From contig NZ_CP157804.1 of NCBI RefSeq assembly GCF_040112705.1, forward strand, positions 994,501-1,058,500: DNA of 64,000 nucleotides, given 5' to 3'. A model generated the notes under the pieces. It saw nothing but the letters and a program-made list of their open reading frames with translations, was not told where the DNA came from and made no database searches. This document shows, in pieces, positions 10,099-18,587 of this stretch (its first letter is position 1; each line of letters starts with the position of its first letter). Source of the DNA: Flagellimonas sp. MMG031 (lineage in GTDB: Bacteria; Bacteroidota; Bacteroidia; Flavobacteriales; Flavobacteriaceae). The translations under genes and the position numbers were made by a program.

Positions 10099-11037
10099 AT
10101 GGGGATTTCAAGGATACATATTACCAAGGAAATAAGGAAAATCTGTTTGATTCTGCTCTGCGCAACCCCTTTGGTTAGCTTTGCACAACAGGATCCCCAG
10201 TTTACCCAATACATGTACAACACCATGAGCGTAAACCCGGCATTTGCAGGTTCCAATGGACATTTGACCGCTTTGTTGCTGCACCGTTCCCAATGGGCCG
10301 GTCTAAATGGGGCGCCAAACACACAAGTACTCGCCGTGGATACACCTATGGAACACAAATTGGGTCTGGGGGGAATCATTTCAAGGGATGCTCTTGGTCC
10401 TTCTTCTGAAATTTCGGTGGATGGAAACGTGTCTTACACCATTCAACTGGACAGTGCCAACAGAAAGCTATCCTTCGGGATGAAATTGGGCGGTCGCATT
10501 TTTGATGTGGATTTTTCCCGCGGACTTACGGATGATGCGGATGTGGCCTTTCAAAACAACATCAAAAGTAAATTTTTCCCCACCATAGGTGCCGGACTAT
10601 ACTACGATACCAAAAAGGGATATTTGGGATTTGCCATTCCCAATTTTTTCTCGCAAAAGCATTACGATGGGGAGGAGCAGGAAATAGCAGCGGAGCGTTT
10701 GCACTATTATTTTATTGGCGGAAAGGTAGTGGACTTAACGCCCGATGTTAAACTCAAGCCCGCTTTCTTTGTAAAATGGGTGCTCGGCACACCGATTATT
10801 GCAGATGTTTCGGTGAATGCCATGCTCAAGGAAACTTTTCTATTTGGATTGGCTTATCGCTGGGACGACTCTTTCTCTACCTTGCTAGGGATGCAAATCG
10901 ATGCCAATTTTAGCGCTGGTTACGCCTATGATCTTACAACCTCCAACTTGGCAAATTATAGCGGAGGCTCGCACGAGCTATTTGTTCGCTATGAGTTCAA
11001 ATCATCAAAAAAGAAGCAAGAAGAACCAACTTTTTAG
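10099..11037 (+). CDS. PorP/SprF-family type IX secretion system outer-membrane protein
   Basis: The ATG at 10099 is chosen because it gives a clean signal peptide (IRKICLILLCATPLVSFAQ) and starts 2 bp after the upstream stop; the open frame continues further upstream but overlaps the DUF11 gene. The 312-residue protein shows the PorP/SprF hallmarks DPQFTQYMYN, NPAFAGSNG and LLHRSQWAGLNGAPNTQ, and then an outer-membrane beta-barrel ending in an aromatic strand. PorP/SprF proteins typically sit next to type B sorting-domain substrates and help their secretion or attachment at the cell surface. The pairing with the giant DUF11 protein suggests a dedicated partner. Confidence 0.9.
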   Translation: MGISRIHITKEIRKICLILLCATPLVSFAQQDPQFTQYMYNTMSVNPAFAGSNGHLTALLLHRSQWAGLNGAPNTQVLAVDTPMEHKLGLGGIISRDALGPSSEISVDGNVSYTIQLDSANRKLSFGMKLGGRIFDVDFSRGLTDDADVAFQNNIKSKFFPTIGAGLYYDTKKGYLGFAIPNFFSQKHYDGEEQEIAAERLHYYFIGGKVVDLTPDVKLKPAFFVKWVLGTPIIADVSVNAMLKETFLFGLAYRWDDSFSTLLGMQIDANFSAGYAYDLTTSNLANYSGGSHELFVRYEFKSSKKKQEEPTF

Positions 11038-11117
11038 ATCTTGGCCAGTTAAATGGTTACTTCCGGCCATAAATAGTCAGTATCTTTGAGGTATCGGAGG
11101 TTGAAAACCAATTTACA

Positions 11118-11699
11118 ATGGAAAGGAACGAGCTGTATCCAATTTTTTTAAAAGTGGCCAATTTGAACGTCCTAATTGTGGGCGGTGGCAATGTGGGACT
11201 GGAGAAATTGACTTTTTTATTGAAGTCCAGCCCAAACGCCCAGGTACAGATGGTAGCTCCCGAATTTTTGCCCGCTACCTTGGAGTTGGCCCAAAAACAT
11301 CAGGTGACGATTACAAGAGATGTGTACCGTACTGAATATTTGGATGGGAAGCACATGGTGGTGGCATGTACCGATAAGCCGGAGGTGAACGAGCAGGTGT
11401 ACCACGAGTGCAGAGAGCGAAGTACCTTGGTGAATGTGGCCGATAACCCTCCCTTTTGCGATTTTTATATGGGTGGAATCGTGACCAAGGGGAATGTAAA
11501 GGTGGCCATTTCCACTAATGGAAAGTCTCCGACCACCGCTAAACGCTTGCGTCAATTTTTTGAGGACGTGATTCCTGAAAATATCGATGATTTGGTGCAA
11601 AACCTAAACGAATACCGCAAAACCCTAAAGGGTGATTTCGAGGAAAAGGTGGAAGCCTTGAACGAGTTTACGAAAGGGTTGGTGAACAAGAAGGATTAA
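11118..11699 (+). CDS. Precorrin-2 dehydrogenase/sirohydrochlorin ferrochelatase (siroheme synthase, Met8p/CysG-N type)
   Basis: The 193-residue protein catalyses the NAD-dependent oxidation and iron insertion that finish siroheme, the cofactor of sulfite and nitrite reductases. It has an N-terminal Rossmann fold with the VGGGNVGLEK motif at about 21-30, the CTD...VNEQV segment, and the VNVADNPPFCDFY and ISTNGKSP blocks conserved in CysG-N/Met8p. Its length matches a stand-alone enzyme without the methyltransferase half of CysG. No other siroheme or sulfate-assimilation genes are visible nearby. It converges on the LytTR regulator with only 4 bp between stops. Confidence 0.9.
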   Translation: MERNELYPIFLKVANLNVLIVGGGNVGLEKLTFLLKSSPNAQVQMVAPEFLPATLELAQKHQVTITRDVYRTEYLDGKHMVVACTDKPEVNEQVYHECRERSTLVNVADNPPFCDFYMGGIVTKGNVKVAISTNGKSPTTAKRLRQFFEDVIPENIDDLVQNLNEYRKTLKGDFEEKVEALNEFTKGLVNKKD

Positions 11700-11703
11700 T
11701 CCC

Positions 11704-12456
11704 TTACAGACGCTTCATCGCCTCAATGAGGTCATCCCTTTTTCTTGGCGAAATGTTTACCTGAAGGTCGTTTTCCATTATAAGATAACCCCCATCGGTC
11801 TTTACATATTTTTTCACCTTTCGCAAGTTGACAAGGTAGCTGTTGTGTACACGCATAAAGTTATACTCGGCAAGCATTTGTTCATATTCCTTTAAGTGCT
11901 TGCTTACCATGGGTATTTCCCCGCTGTCCATCATAAAACAGGTATAGGAACCATCAGCTTTACAGGCGATAACATCCTTGATTTCTATAAACTCCATACC
12001 CGTGGTGGTGGCCAAACATATTTTTTCGGGACGCATATTGCCCCGGGATATGTTCTGCATCAAGTTGTCCAACTGTTCCCGATAAATATTGGTGTCCATG
12101 TTGCTTCGGGCCTTGTTCACGGCTTGTTGGAGTTCACTAAGATCAATGGGCTTCAACAAATAATCCAACGAACTAAATTTTATGGCCTTTATGGCATATT
12201 TTTCGAAGGCCGTGGTAAAGATGATCTCAAAATTGGGTTCCTTGATTCTTTCAAGCACGTCGAACCCAACACCCGATTGCAATTCAATATCCAAGAAAAC
12301 AATGTCGGGACTGTACACAGAGAGGACTCTAACCGCTTCATCAACAGTGCCTGCCATGGCGATGACTTCCACGCCTTTACAAAACTCTTCCAGCATGGAT
12401 TTAAGGGTTTCCCTGCTGTGCTTTTCATCTTCGATGATTATTGCTTTTAGTACCAT
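11704..12456 (-). CDS. LytTR-family DNA-binding response regulator (AlgR/LytR type)
   Basis: The 250-residue protein has a receiver domain (about 3-120) with the acidic pocket IIIEDE, phosphoacceptor D56 in VFLDIEL, TTAFEKY and the Lys in LLKPID. It also has a C-terminal LytTR domain (about 148-250, EFIEIKDVIACKADGSYT, then MRVHNSYLVNLRKVKKY). LytTR domains bind pairs of 9-bp direct repeats about 21-22 bp apart. Five arrays of such repeats lie in the next 13 kb, so this is the best local candidate for their regulator. It follows the sensor kinase gene with 11 bp between the intended kinase stop (12468) and this ATG. Confidence 0.92.
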   Translation of the reverse strand: MVLKAIIIEDEKHSRETLKSMLEEFCKGVEVIAMAGTVDEAVRVLSVYSPDIVFLDIELQSGVGFDVLERIKEPNFEIIFTTAFEKYAIKAIKFSSLDYLLKPIDLSELQQAVNKARSNMDTNIYREQLDNLMQNISRGNMRPEKICLATTTGMEFIEIKDVIACKADGSYTCFMMDSGEIPMVSKHLKEYEQMLAEYNFMRVHNSYLVNLRKVKKYVKTDGGYLIMENDLQVNISPRKRDDLIEAMKRL

Positions 12457-12467
12457 TGGGTTGTTTT

Positions 12468-14375
12468 TTAGGGGTTATTCAATCGTATAATGACCTTGGT
12501 GCCGCTGGGCTGGCTTTGGGTGTCCTATTTGTCTATGATTTCAATGCTATTTTTATTGAGGTCGGAGGTGTCCCGCATTTTTAGTCTCTTTTTGGTGATT
12601 TCCATACCTCTGGATTTTTTCCTGCTTTTCTTGGTTTTTTCATAATACCTGCCTACCCCATTATCCTCAATTTCTATGACAAGATATTCCGTTTCCATGA
12701 AAAAACGGAATTCAAGTTTCTTTTCGCCTGTCTTTTTTCCCATCAACCCATGGATAATGGCATTTTCGGCGAAGGGTTGAATGAGCATCAAGGGGATTTC
12801 CACGGCATCGGTGTCAACGGAATCAGCCACCGTAATGGTGTATGAGAAAGCTTTATCAAACCGCAAGGACTCGAGTTCCAGATAGGAGCGTAGCAGTTCT
12901 ATTTCCTCGGTCAGGGTCACCGTGGTTTCATACGAACTTTCCAAAACACTACGAGCCAGTTTACTGAACTTGTTCAGGTAATTTAATGCGGCATTTTTTT
13001 TGTCGTGCAGTATCAAATGTTGGATGGAGCCCAATGAATTAAAGAAGAAATGGGGGTTTATTTGAGCTCTTTTGGCGCTAATGTCCTTAAGGGAAACTTC
13101 CCTTTGCAAGATAACTTTACCTTCATACTCCAATTTGATTTTATAAGCGAGACCGAGTGAGAAAATCATGATTTCCAACATGGAGCCCAAGATCATATAG
13201 TGTTTTGAATACATTAGCCAAAAGGCAAGTGCACCCAGCATATAACAAAATGAACCTGCAACAATAAAGCAGGCCAATATATCCTTACGCAACAGAAGGA
13301 GGTAAACCATGGCGAAAAGACCAAAAAGAGTCATCAGTAGTCTTTGGAAATTCAAAATGTTGCTTTGCAGTTGGTAATGTTCTGAAAAGTAAGCTATTCC
13401 ATGTGCGAGCACAATAAGAATTAATACCAAAACAATGATTTTGATGATAATATCCAGTAAAGGGTATTGCTTTTCGGTGTTCAAATAAAACTTGGCAAAC
13501 AATACATAAAACAGGTTGATGAGGACCTGGGAAATGGTAAGAGCCCAAAAGCCAAGCTCGCTATCGAACAGAGTGAATACTCTGGGAATATCGAGACCGG
13601 TAAGGAAGCCACATAAAAAAAGCACATAAAATGAATAAAACAGAAATTCCAACCTTCTTACGTTTAGGAATATGACCGCGAATGTTAAGAATAAAATGGC
13701 GCAGCCCCCCAAAAAGAGTAGGGAAGGGGTGATCTGTTCAAGGTCTTGTTCGCTGTAGTAATCGGTGTAAAATCGGTTCGCATCATTTGACAAATATCCG
13801 AAATGGACAGGGTATGGGTATTCAAAATGATTTTTTGCTTTTACATAAAGGTATCTCCCGGAGATTATGTTTTCATATCGGAACACAGCACCACTACCAT
13901 GTTTTAACGATCTCTTTTCATTTTCATCCTTGAATCGTCCAAAGGAATGGGTGGCGATGGAATCCCCATCTTTAAAATAAAGTTGTGCCCTATTAAAATG
14001 GTTAGACCTTAATCGCCATAAATCTTCGGTCTGAAGAGTATCAAGTTCATTGTTTAGGTCAATTTTAAACCAATACGTCTTTCCTACATCGAGTAAAACA
14101 TTCTTGTGGGGCTTGGAAAACGAAGATTCCAACATCTCGGAAAAGCTACTATCCCAATCTTTTACTATGGCATAAGAGAACGGAAGCTGCTTTAATTTAC
14201 GATCTTGATTAACCGGGGATTCCTGAGAATGGGCAAAATGCCCCAAAAGAATACAAAAACATAGTAGGAAGCGGCATAGAGTCTTGAAGGGTTTAATCGG
14301 GAATAAACGAGCAAATGAAACAACAAGAAAGCCTTGTGTGCAGGAGGGTCTGTTTATATGTGTGGCCGCAATCAT
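12468..14375 (-). CDS. 7TMR-DISM sensor histidine kinase (LytS type), interrupted by an in-frame TAG near its end
   Basis: The reading frame starting at 14375 gives a signal peptide ending near HFAHSQ (about 50), a periplasmic 7TMR-DISMED2-like domain (about 55-195), seven membrane helices (about 215-415), and a His_kinase-type domain with AQINPHFFFNSLGSI (phospho-His H442). It then has an ATPase region with the N-box QPFAENAIIHG and the EDNGVGRY motif. Translation stops at TAG (12525-12527) after residue 616. Beyond it the frame continues for 18 codons with GTKVIIRLN, the expected last beta strand of the ATPase fold, to TAA at 12468. Reading CAG in place of TAG restores IIDKQDTQ. It is the partner of the LytTR regulator just downstream. 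The truncated form may be unstable or weakly active. Confidence 0.82.
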
Positions 14376-14869
14376 TCAGCAAAAAAGGGAGTTACAAGGT
14401 TAATGACTCCAAGTGAGTTGATTATATTTCTTTCAGGTATTGTAAGAATTAAATTATTTTTCTATATTTAATTTTTTAAGCATGCAATTAATTCGGACTA
14501 TTCATTTCTCTCGCAGCATTCTATTACCATTGCTTTAGTGCGTAAACAGCAAAGTCGAGTCACTTACTTGCTCGGCTGTAAATCATCTACAGAGCTTATT
14601 TTATGTGTAAACCCTTGATTGGTTACATGTTAGTATGCTTTTTAACCAATTAAAATAAGCATTTTGGGGGAAGAATAATACAATTTGAATTGGGATAGTT
14701 GTATTTTTCAAAAAACTGCATTACTAAAACTGTCCTAAAAAGGACTCACCACTTTCTTTTCTCTTTTTTAACTGTTACGCAGCATAACCCCATACTTGCT
14801 CTCAGCTGAAGAAAATACTAATGGTGAGTTTTGGTTAGTGTGTAATAATGCTTAATAATTATATTTTTT

Positions 14870-14948
14870 GGGCTGTACTGTCTCCATCGCCAGAACCGAA
14901 GACAGGAACTTTACAGTTCAGCTACAGCCCATATGTTTGTTTTTAAAT
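14870..14948 (-). ncRNA. Candidate structured RNA or leader (three-way junction) driven by a LytTR-box promoter
   Basis: On the minus strand an 8-bp closing stem (GGGCTGTA with TACAGCCC; 14870-14877 and 14923-14930) encloses two hairpins. One is GAACT-GUAA-AGUUC (14906-14919), capped by a GNRA tetraloop. The other is CUGUCU...AGACAG (14878-14883 and 14900-14905). The GNRA loop exists only on the minus strand, which agrees with the promoter direction. The transcript would start near 14948, 7 nt after the -7-like element. I see no U-rich terminator right after it, so it may be the 5' leader of the kinase operon rather than a free RNA. It matches no RNA family I recognise. Confidence 0.4.
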
Positions 14949-14954
14949 CTTCGA

Positions 14955-15044
14955 TAAAGCTACTTCGGTTTTTATAAAAAAAATGCGGTCAATTGACGAA
15001 TGCCCCTTCTGATCTGACGGATGGCCCTTCCCAGTCAACGGATG
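14955..15044 (-). promoter_or_regulatory. LytTR-box array A (three 21-bp-spaced repeats) with -7-like element
   Basis: Cores TGACGAATG (14994), TGACGGATG (15015) and CAACGGATG (15036) on the plus strand are exactly 21 bp apart. Read leftward they give TTCGTCAAT, TCCGTCAGA and TCCGTTGAC, close to the LytTR consensus [TA][AC][CA]GTTN[AG][TG]. A 28-bp gap separates the proximal unit from TAGCTTTA (14955-14962, minus strand), a 7/8 match to TAnnTTTG. Confidence 0.7.
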
Positions 15045-15149
15045 CAATTTTTGGCTCATTTTTCACATGGCTTTTTAGTGGTAAAATGGGGTTCCAATAG
15101 GGGAGGAACCCCACTTTACATTAACAGGAGAACACTAAAAGATAGTTTT

Positions 15150-15824
15150 TCAAACCGTAGCATATAATTCGTCTTTTTTTATAGCGGCTACAGGCTTCAT
15201 GGGCTTTCTTTGGACTTTATTTCGTTTAGGGACTTTTGATATGAAATGCCCTTTAAAATCTATCGAGGCAATGTTGCTGAAATACCCCAAAACATCTTCG
15301 TAATCGTTGATATTGATTCCTGCCTTGGTCATACTGTTGTGCATTACCGTTTTGCTTGGCGATGCGGATTGGTTACCACATATGCGCTCATCCTTCGATT
15401 TGATAATCAATACTTTAAGCCTTTTTAAATGTGAGGCAGGAACATAATAGTTGGAAACTCCATCCTTTATGGACTTAAAGGTGACGTAGACTTTTCCAAC
15501 ATTTTTGTACACATTGGCCATGTAGCCCATGGAGGCATTGTTCAAAGGAAGCTTTAAACAATCTTTATCCGATTCCAAATAAAAAAGAATTGGATTTTTA
15601 CGTAGTATCTCTTCGGTTAATTGTGGGACATCCAAGCTAAAGGACCAGCCTGGCAGTTGTTCTTTTATGTCAAACGATAGTAGTTCTACCGTATTGGGTT
15701 CCGACGGTATGCAGTTATCATGATGATCCTTCATCATGGATGAGGATTTATGTAAAAGATAAATGGGATATCCAATAATGGCGAAGGCACAAATAAGTGT
15801 CCAAAAAATGGTTAATAGATGCAT
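15150..15824 (-). CDS. Unknown protein with an N-terminal membrane anchor, member of the LytTR-box gene set
   Basis: I do not recognise a family. The frame is open from 15941, but its first 39 codons run through the promoter repeats, so the ATG at 15824 is preferred. It gives MHLLTIFWTLICAFAIIGY, a signal-anchor helix, and a 224-residue protein. The rest looks like a mixed alpha/beta extracytoplasmic or cytoplasmic domain with FYLESDKDCLKLP and GKVYVTFKSIKDG, and a basic C-terminal tail (KVPKRNKVQRKPMKP). It is preceded by array B about 80 bp upstream, so it should be co-regulated with the adhesin and OmpA genes. A partner in envelope signalling is only an inference. Confidence 0.65.
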   Translation of the reverse strand: MHLLTIFWTLICAFAIIGYPIYLLHKSSSMMKDHHDNCIPSEPNTVELLSFDIKEQLPGWSFSLDVPQLTEEILRKNPILFYLESDKDCLKLPLNNASMGYMANVYKNVGKVYVTFKSIKDGVSNYYVPASHLKRLKVLIIKSKDERICGNQSASPSKTVMHNSMTKAGININDYEDVLGYFSNIASIDFKGHFISKVPKRNKVQRKPMKPVAAIKKDELYATV

Positions 15825-15862
15825 AACAGGTTTTATTTTAAGAATTTGGGAATTTTCCTGAT

Positions 15863-15932
15863 ACCAAGTAACAAATAAAAAAGTACACTTTGCCCCACCA
15901 ATTGACGGATGGCCCTTTTGAATTGACGGATA
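15863..15932 (-). promoter_or_regulatory. LytTR-box array B (two repeats) upstream of the unknown membrane protein
   Basis: TGACGGATG (15903-15911) and TGACGGATA (15924-15932) are 21 bp apart and read leftward as TCCGTCAAT twice, an 8/9 match to the LytTR consensus. The -7 position 28-29 bp downstream holds TTACTTGG/TACTTGGT (15863-15871), a weaker match than in the other arrays. Confidence 0.65.
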
Positions 15933-16008
15933 CAAAATCATCGATTAAGCGTGAGTTTTTATCGATGAAATACACTCCAATTTCATCAAATATGCCTTCT
16001 AAGGGGCC

Positions 16009-16383
16009 TTATTTTTTGTTTGCTGTCTTTTCCAACTGTCTAACAACACCCATCACATCATAATTTGCAATCTTTCGAGTGCTATAATTCCTTTTAACAT
16101 GGTTTATATAGGTGTGTATTTCCAATGTATAATAGTTTTCCAGTTCAAAAATGGAATCTTCCATTGGGTCTACCGTGGCTCCAATTTTGTTTCTACCATA
16201 CGATCGGGCATGGTAAACTATTTTATGGTTATTTTCTTCATAATCCATCCATTCAATGGTCACTTCGATAAAATCGTGCAATCGCTCCCTTAATCTGTAG
16301 GTGGCGTGATTCGGGATGTTTCCGTACTCATGTTCGGATTTTACCAAATCCAAAATCCATTTTTCAAGAAAGTTGTCTCTCAT
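16009..16383 (-). CDS. Hypothetical cytoplasmic protein, 124 aa
   Basis: I do not recognise this protein. It has no signal peptide or membrane helix. It is rich in charged and aromatic residues (EVTIEWMDYEENNHK, IFELENYYTLEIHTYINHVKRNY) and looks like a small folded domain. It lies between the esterase-like lipoprotein and array B in the same orientation, with more than 200 bp on its upstream side, so it probably has its own promoter. Coding looks plausible because the frame is clean from ATG to stop and no rival ORF of similar length overlaps it. Confidence 0.55.
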   Translation of the reverse strand: MRDNFLEKWILDLVKSEHEYGNIPNHATYRLRERLHDFIEVTIEWMDYEENNHKIVYHARSYGRNKIGATVDPMEDSIFELENYYTLEIHTYINHVKRNYSTRKIANYDVMGVVRQLEKTANKK

Positions 16384-16597
16384 ATCAACTCATTTTTCAG
16401 GTGTTCTGACTTTTTTTTGGCCCCAGGCCGTTCATTCATTTTTGTTATGAGGATGATTTGCTAGCTTTTCAAAAGGCGGCCAACAGTAATATTAGTGTTC
16501 CCTATCGCCTTGTGGTTCCAAAAAGCTAGTTTCTTGAGATTGAAATTCAGTAATGTTCCCTATTTGACGCTTCGTATATATAAATATGTGGTTTGTA

Positions 16598-17605
16598 TTA
16601 ATCTTCAAGGTTGGCAAAAAGTTGTTTTAACCATTGTATGGATACAGCTCTTGCCAGTTCACTCTGTTCCACTTTATCAAAGTCAAAACCATGGCCTACG
16701 CCTTGATAGACCCTTACTTCCACTGGTAGTCCTTTTTCTTTCAAAAGAGCAACCTGACAAAGTGTGTTCTCGCTCAAGTATCCCTCTGATGGAACTTGAT
16801 AGAGCATTGGAGCGTAGGGCTGAAATATGTTGCCCTCTGCCGCATCATCGCTACATGGACTTTTGCCCCAATAATTATAGGCTCCAGAGCCGCCATAATA
16901 GAAAATACCACCAGCAAACCCGGTTTCGGGTTTTGGCTCTGGGGGTATTACTCCGGAGTTGGTGTCGTAGACTTTTCCATCAAAGGTTTGGATCCATTGC
17001 CATCCATCAGGAGTGGTATCGATATTGTATAAAGTAGATGCTACGGCACTTGCACCATCCGAAAAACCCACTAAGGCAATCTGGTTGCTACGGATTACAG
17101 GTTTGCCGTTGCTGAACTTCATTTCCTGCAATAGTCGTAGCGCAGCATTGGCATCCCTTGGCCGAATAAATTGGGAACTTATTTTAAAGTTATCTGGGGC
17201 GGTAGTCCATTTTCCTGTTCGTGTTTGAACGCCGCGTCCGGAATAACTGTCAACAAAAACCGCAAAAATGCAGTTGTTGTTCAGAAGTTTTTTCCATTCG
17301 TTAAATTGACCTGACATTTTACCTGTGCTAGTATCATGGTCTAACCACATGCCATCTGATCCATGAAGCACCATAACCGCGGGATAATCTTCCATATCAC
17401 AATCTTCGGGTATTGCTATGTAAACAGGTATAGCTGCATTTCCAACCTTTGCGTAAACCAAGGTATCGATAGACTTGCTACTTAGTGTGACTGGCGCATC
17501 GCTGGAAGATGGTCCAAAAGGACTCTCATCTTTACTGCAAGAGGATAAAAATAAGATAGAAACTGTTAAGAGGGCAATGCTGAAATTTTTAATAATCTTT
17601 TTCAT
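16598..17605 (-). CDS. Alpha/beta-hydrolase lipoprotein, dienelactone hydrolase-like
   Basis: The 335-residue protein has a lipoprotein signal (KKIIKNFSIALLTVSILFLSSCS, with the lipid-bearing Cys near residue 23). The hydrolase fold has VMVLHGSDG at 78-85 (oxyanion loop), the nucleophile elbow GFSDGAS with S182, and a GHGFDF His motif near the C-terminus. Dienelactone hydrolases normally have Cys as nucleophile; this one has Ser, so an esterase or peptidase-like activity is more likely. It lies 24 bp after the SprF gene, at the end of the adhesin-SprF operon, so it may process the adhesin or a surface ligand. The substrate is unknown. Confidence 0.78.
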   Translation of the reverse strand: MKKIIKNFSIALLTVSILFLSSCSKDESPFGPSSSDAPVTLSSKSIDTLVYAKVGNAAIPVYIAIPEDCDMEDYPAVMVLHGSDGMWLDHDTSTGKMSGQFNEWKKLLNNNCIFAVFVDSYSGRGVQTRTGKWTTAPDNFKISSQFIRPRDANAALRLLQEMKFSNGKPVIRSNQIALVGFSDGASAVASTLYNIDTTPDGWQWIQTFDGKVYDTNSGVIPPEPKPETGFAGGIFYYGGSGAYNYWGKSPCSDDAAEGNIFQPYAPMLYQVPSEGYLSENTLCQVALLKEKGLPVEVRVYQGVGHGFDFDKVEQSELARAVSIQWLKQLFANLED

Positions 17606-17629
17606 ATGCTGAAATTTTTAAGAGTTTGT

Positions 17630-18574
17630 TTAATAGGTACAGGAGCAATTTGAAATCCCTTGGAATAAATCAACACCCACGGTGATTACATGGGTTCCTT
17701 GGGAGTACCCCAAAATTTCGTTGGCTATGATTTGATAGCTATAACCAAAGTAGAAGTCCCCTTTTTTGAGACCGATCATTGGAGCTACATAAAGTGGGCT
17801 CCCCAGTTGATCGTTCAAAAAACGATAGGTAAAGCCGGCATAATAATAGTCTAGGAAGTCATACCATTTAAATTTGGTATTTAAATCTGTTACGGACCTA
17901 CCATCACTTTCAAAGTATTGAAAGAAAATGGAAGGTTCAATTTCAAAGTCCGCTCTTTTACTTTTTCTAAAGCTATATCCAGAATAGAGGTAATAATTTC
18001 TTAAGGTATTGGGTTCTAGAATGGGATTGAACTTATTAAAGTCTTTATTGAAAATGTTGGATACATTAAGGCCCAAATAAAATTCACCCCTACGGTATAA
18101 GGCACCAAGATCAAAATTGGGATTGCTGGAAGCGCGGTCGTCCGTCACCGCAAGATCAGTATTATCCTCAAAGTTCTCAATATCAATACGAAATTGGTTC
18201 AGGTTAAACGAAAGGGCAAGCGAAAGATAATTTCCCTCATACTTGTCTAAAGTCAAATGATGGGCAAAGGCGATTTTCGCCCCTCTTTGCTTGGTTTCGC
18301 CGTTGGAATCATTATACATCAATAATCCAATACCAGACCTGTTTCCAAGTCGAACATCTGCGGATAGGGACTGGGTATCGGGAGCATCCCTGATACCCAC
18401 CCACTATGTGAGTCCGTTCATCCGAACCTTTACATAGTTTCCGATGCCTGCATAAGCGGGAGACATGATAAAGGGGTTGTCCGCTAAATATTGTGACAAC
18501 TGCGGGATGGTCAATTCTTGTCCGTATGTGTATATAGTGCTCATCAACATTGCATAGACTAGAGTTTTTCTCAT
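17630..18574 (-). pseudogene. PorP/SprF-family protein interrupted by an in-frame TAG at codon 57
   Basis: From ATG 18574 the frame gives a signal peptide (MRKTLVYAMLMSTIYTYGQ), then LTIPQLSQYLADNPFIMSPAYAGIGNYVK, the PorP/SprF N-terminus. At 18404-18406 a TAG falls where the family has a conserved Gln before Trp (compare RSQWAGLNGAPNTQ in the other copy at 10.1 kb). The frame then continues WVGIRDAPDTQ to the stop at 17630. The rest of the beta-barrel is intact, for 314 residues in all. One C-to-T change (CAG to TAG) explains it. A GTG at 18400 could start only a protein lacking the signal peptide. It lies 13 bp after the CHU_C adhesin gene, so loss of function could block secretion of that adhesin. 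A sequencing error is possible. Confidence 0.85.
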
Positions 18575-18587
18575 TGTATTTTTCTGT

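Larger units (their letters stand above)
14376..15149. other. Gene-free region with a LytTR-box array and a structured RNA candidate
   Basis: No protein gene is supported in these 774 bp. The right part holds a three-unit 21-bp repeat array (14991-15044), a -7-like element (14955-14962) and a foldable 61-nt segment (14870-14930). All are oriented leftward, toward the sensor kinase gene. The remaining about 490 bp is AT-rich with no further structure that I can support, and may be a long leader for the kinase-regulator operon. Confidence 0.5.

Noticed and set aside
15824..15941. N-terminal extension of the unknown membrane protein
   Set aside because: These codons are the LytTR repeats and promoter; the internal ATG gives a proper membrane anchor.
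12525..18406. TAG reassigned to glutamine
   Set aside because: The lipid kinase (1678-1680), the receiver at 51967-52347 and others end in TAG at the expected length, so TAG is a normal stop here.
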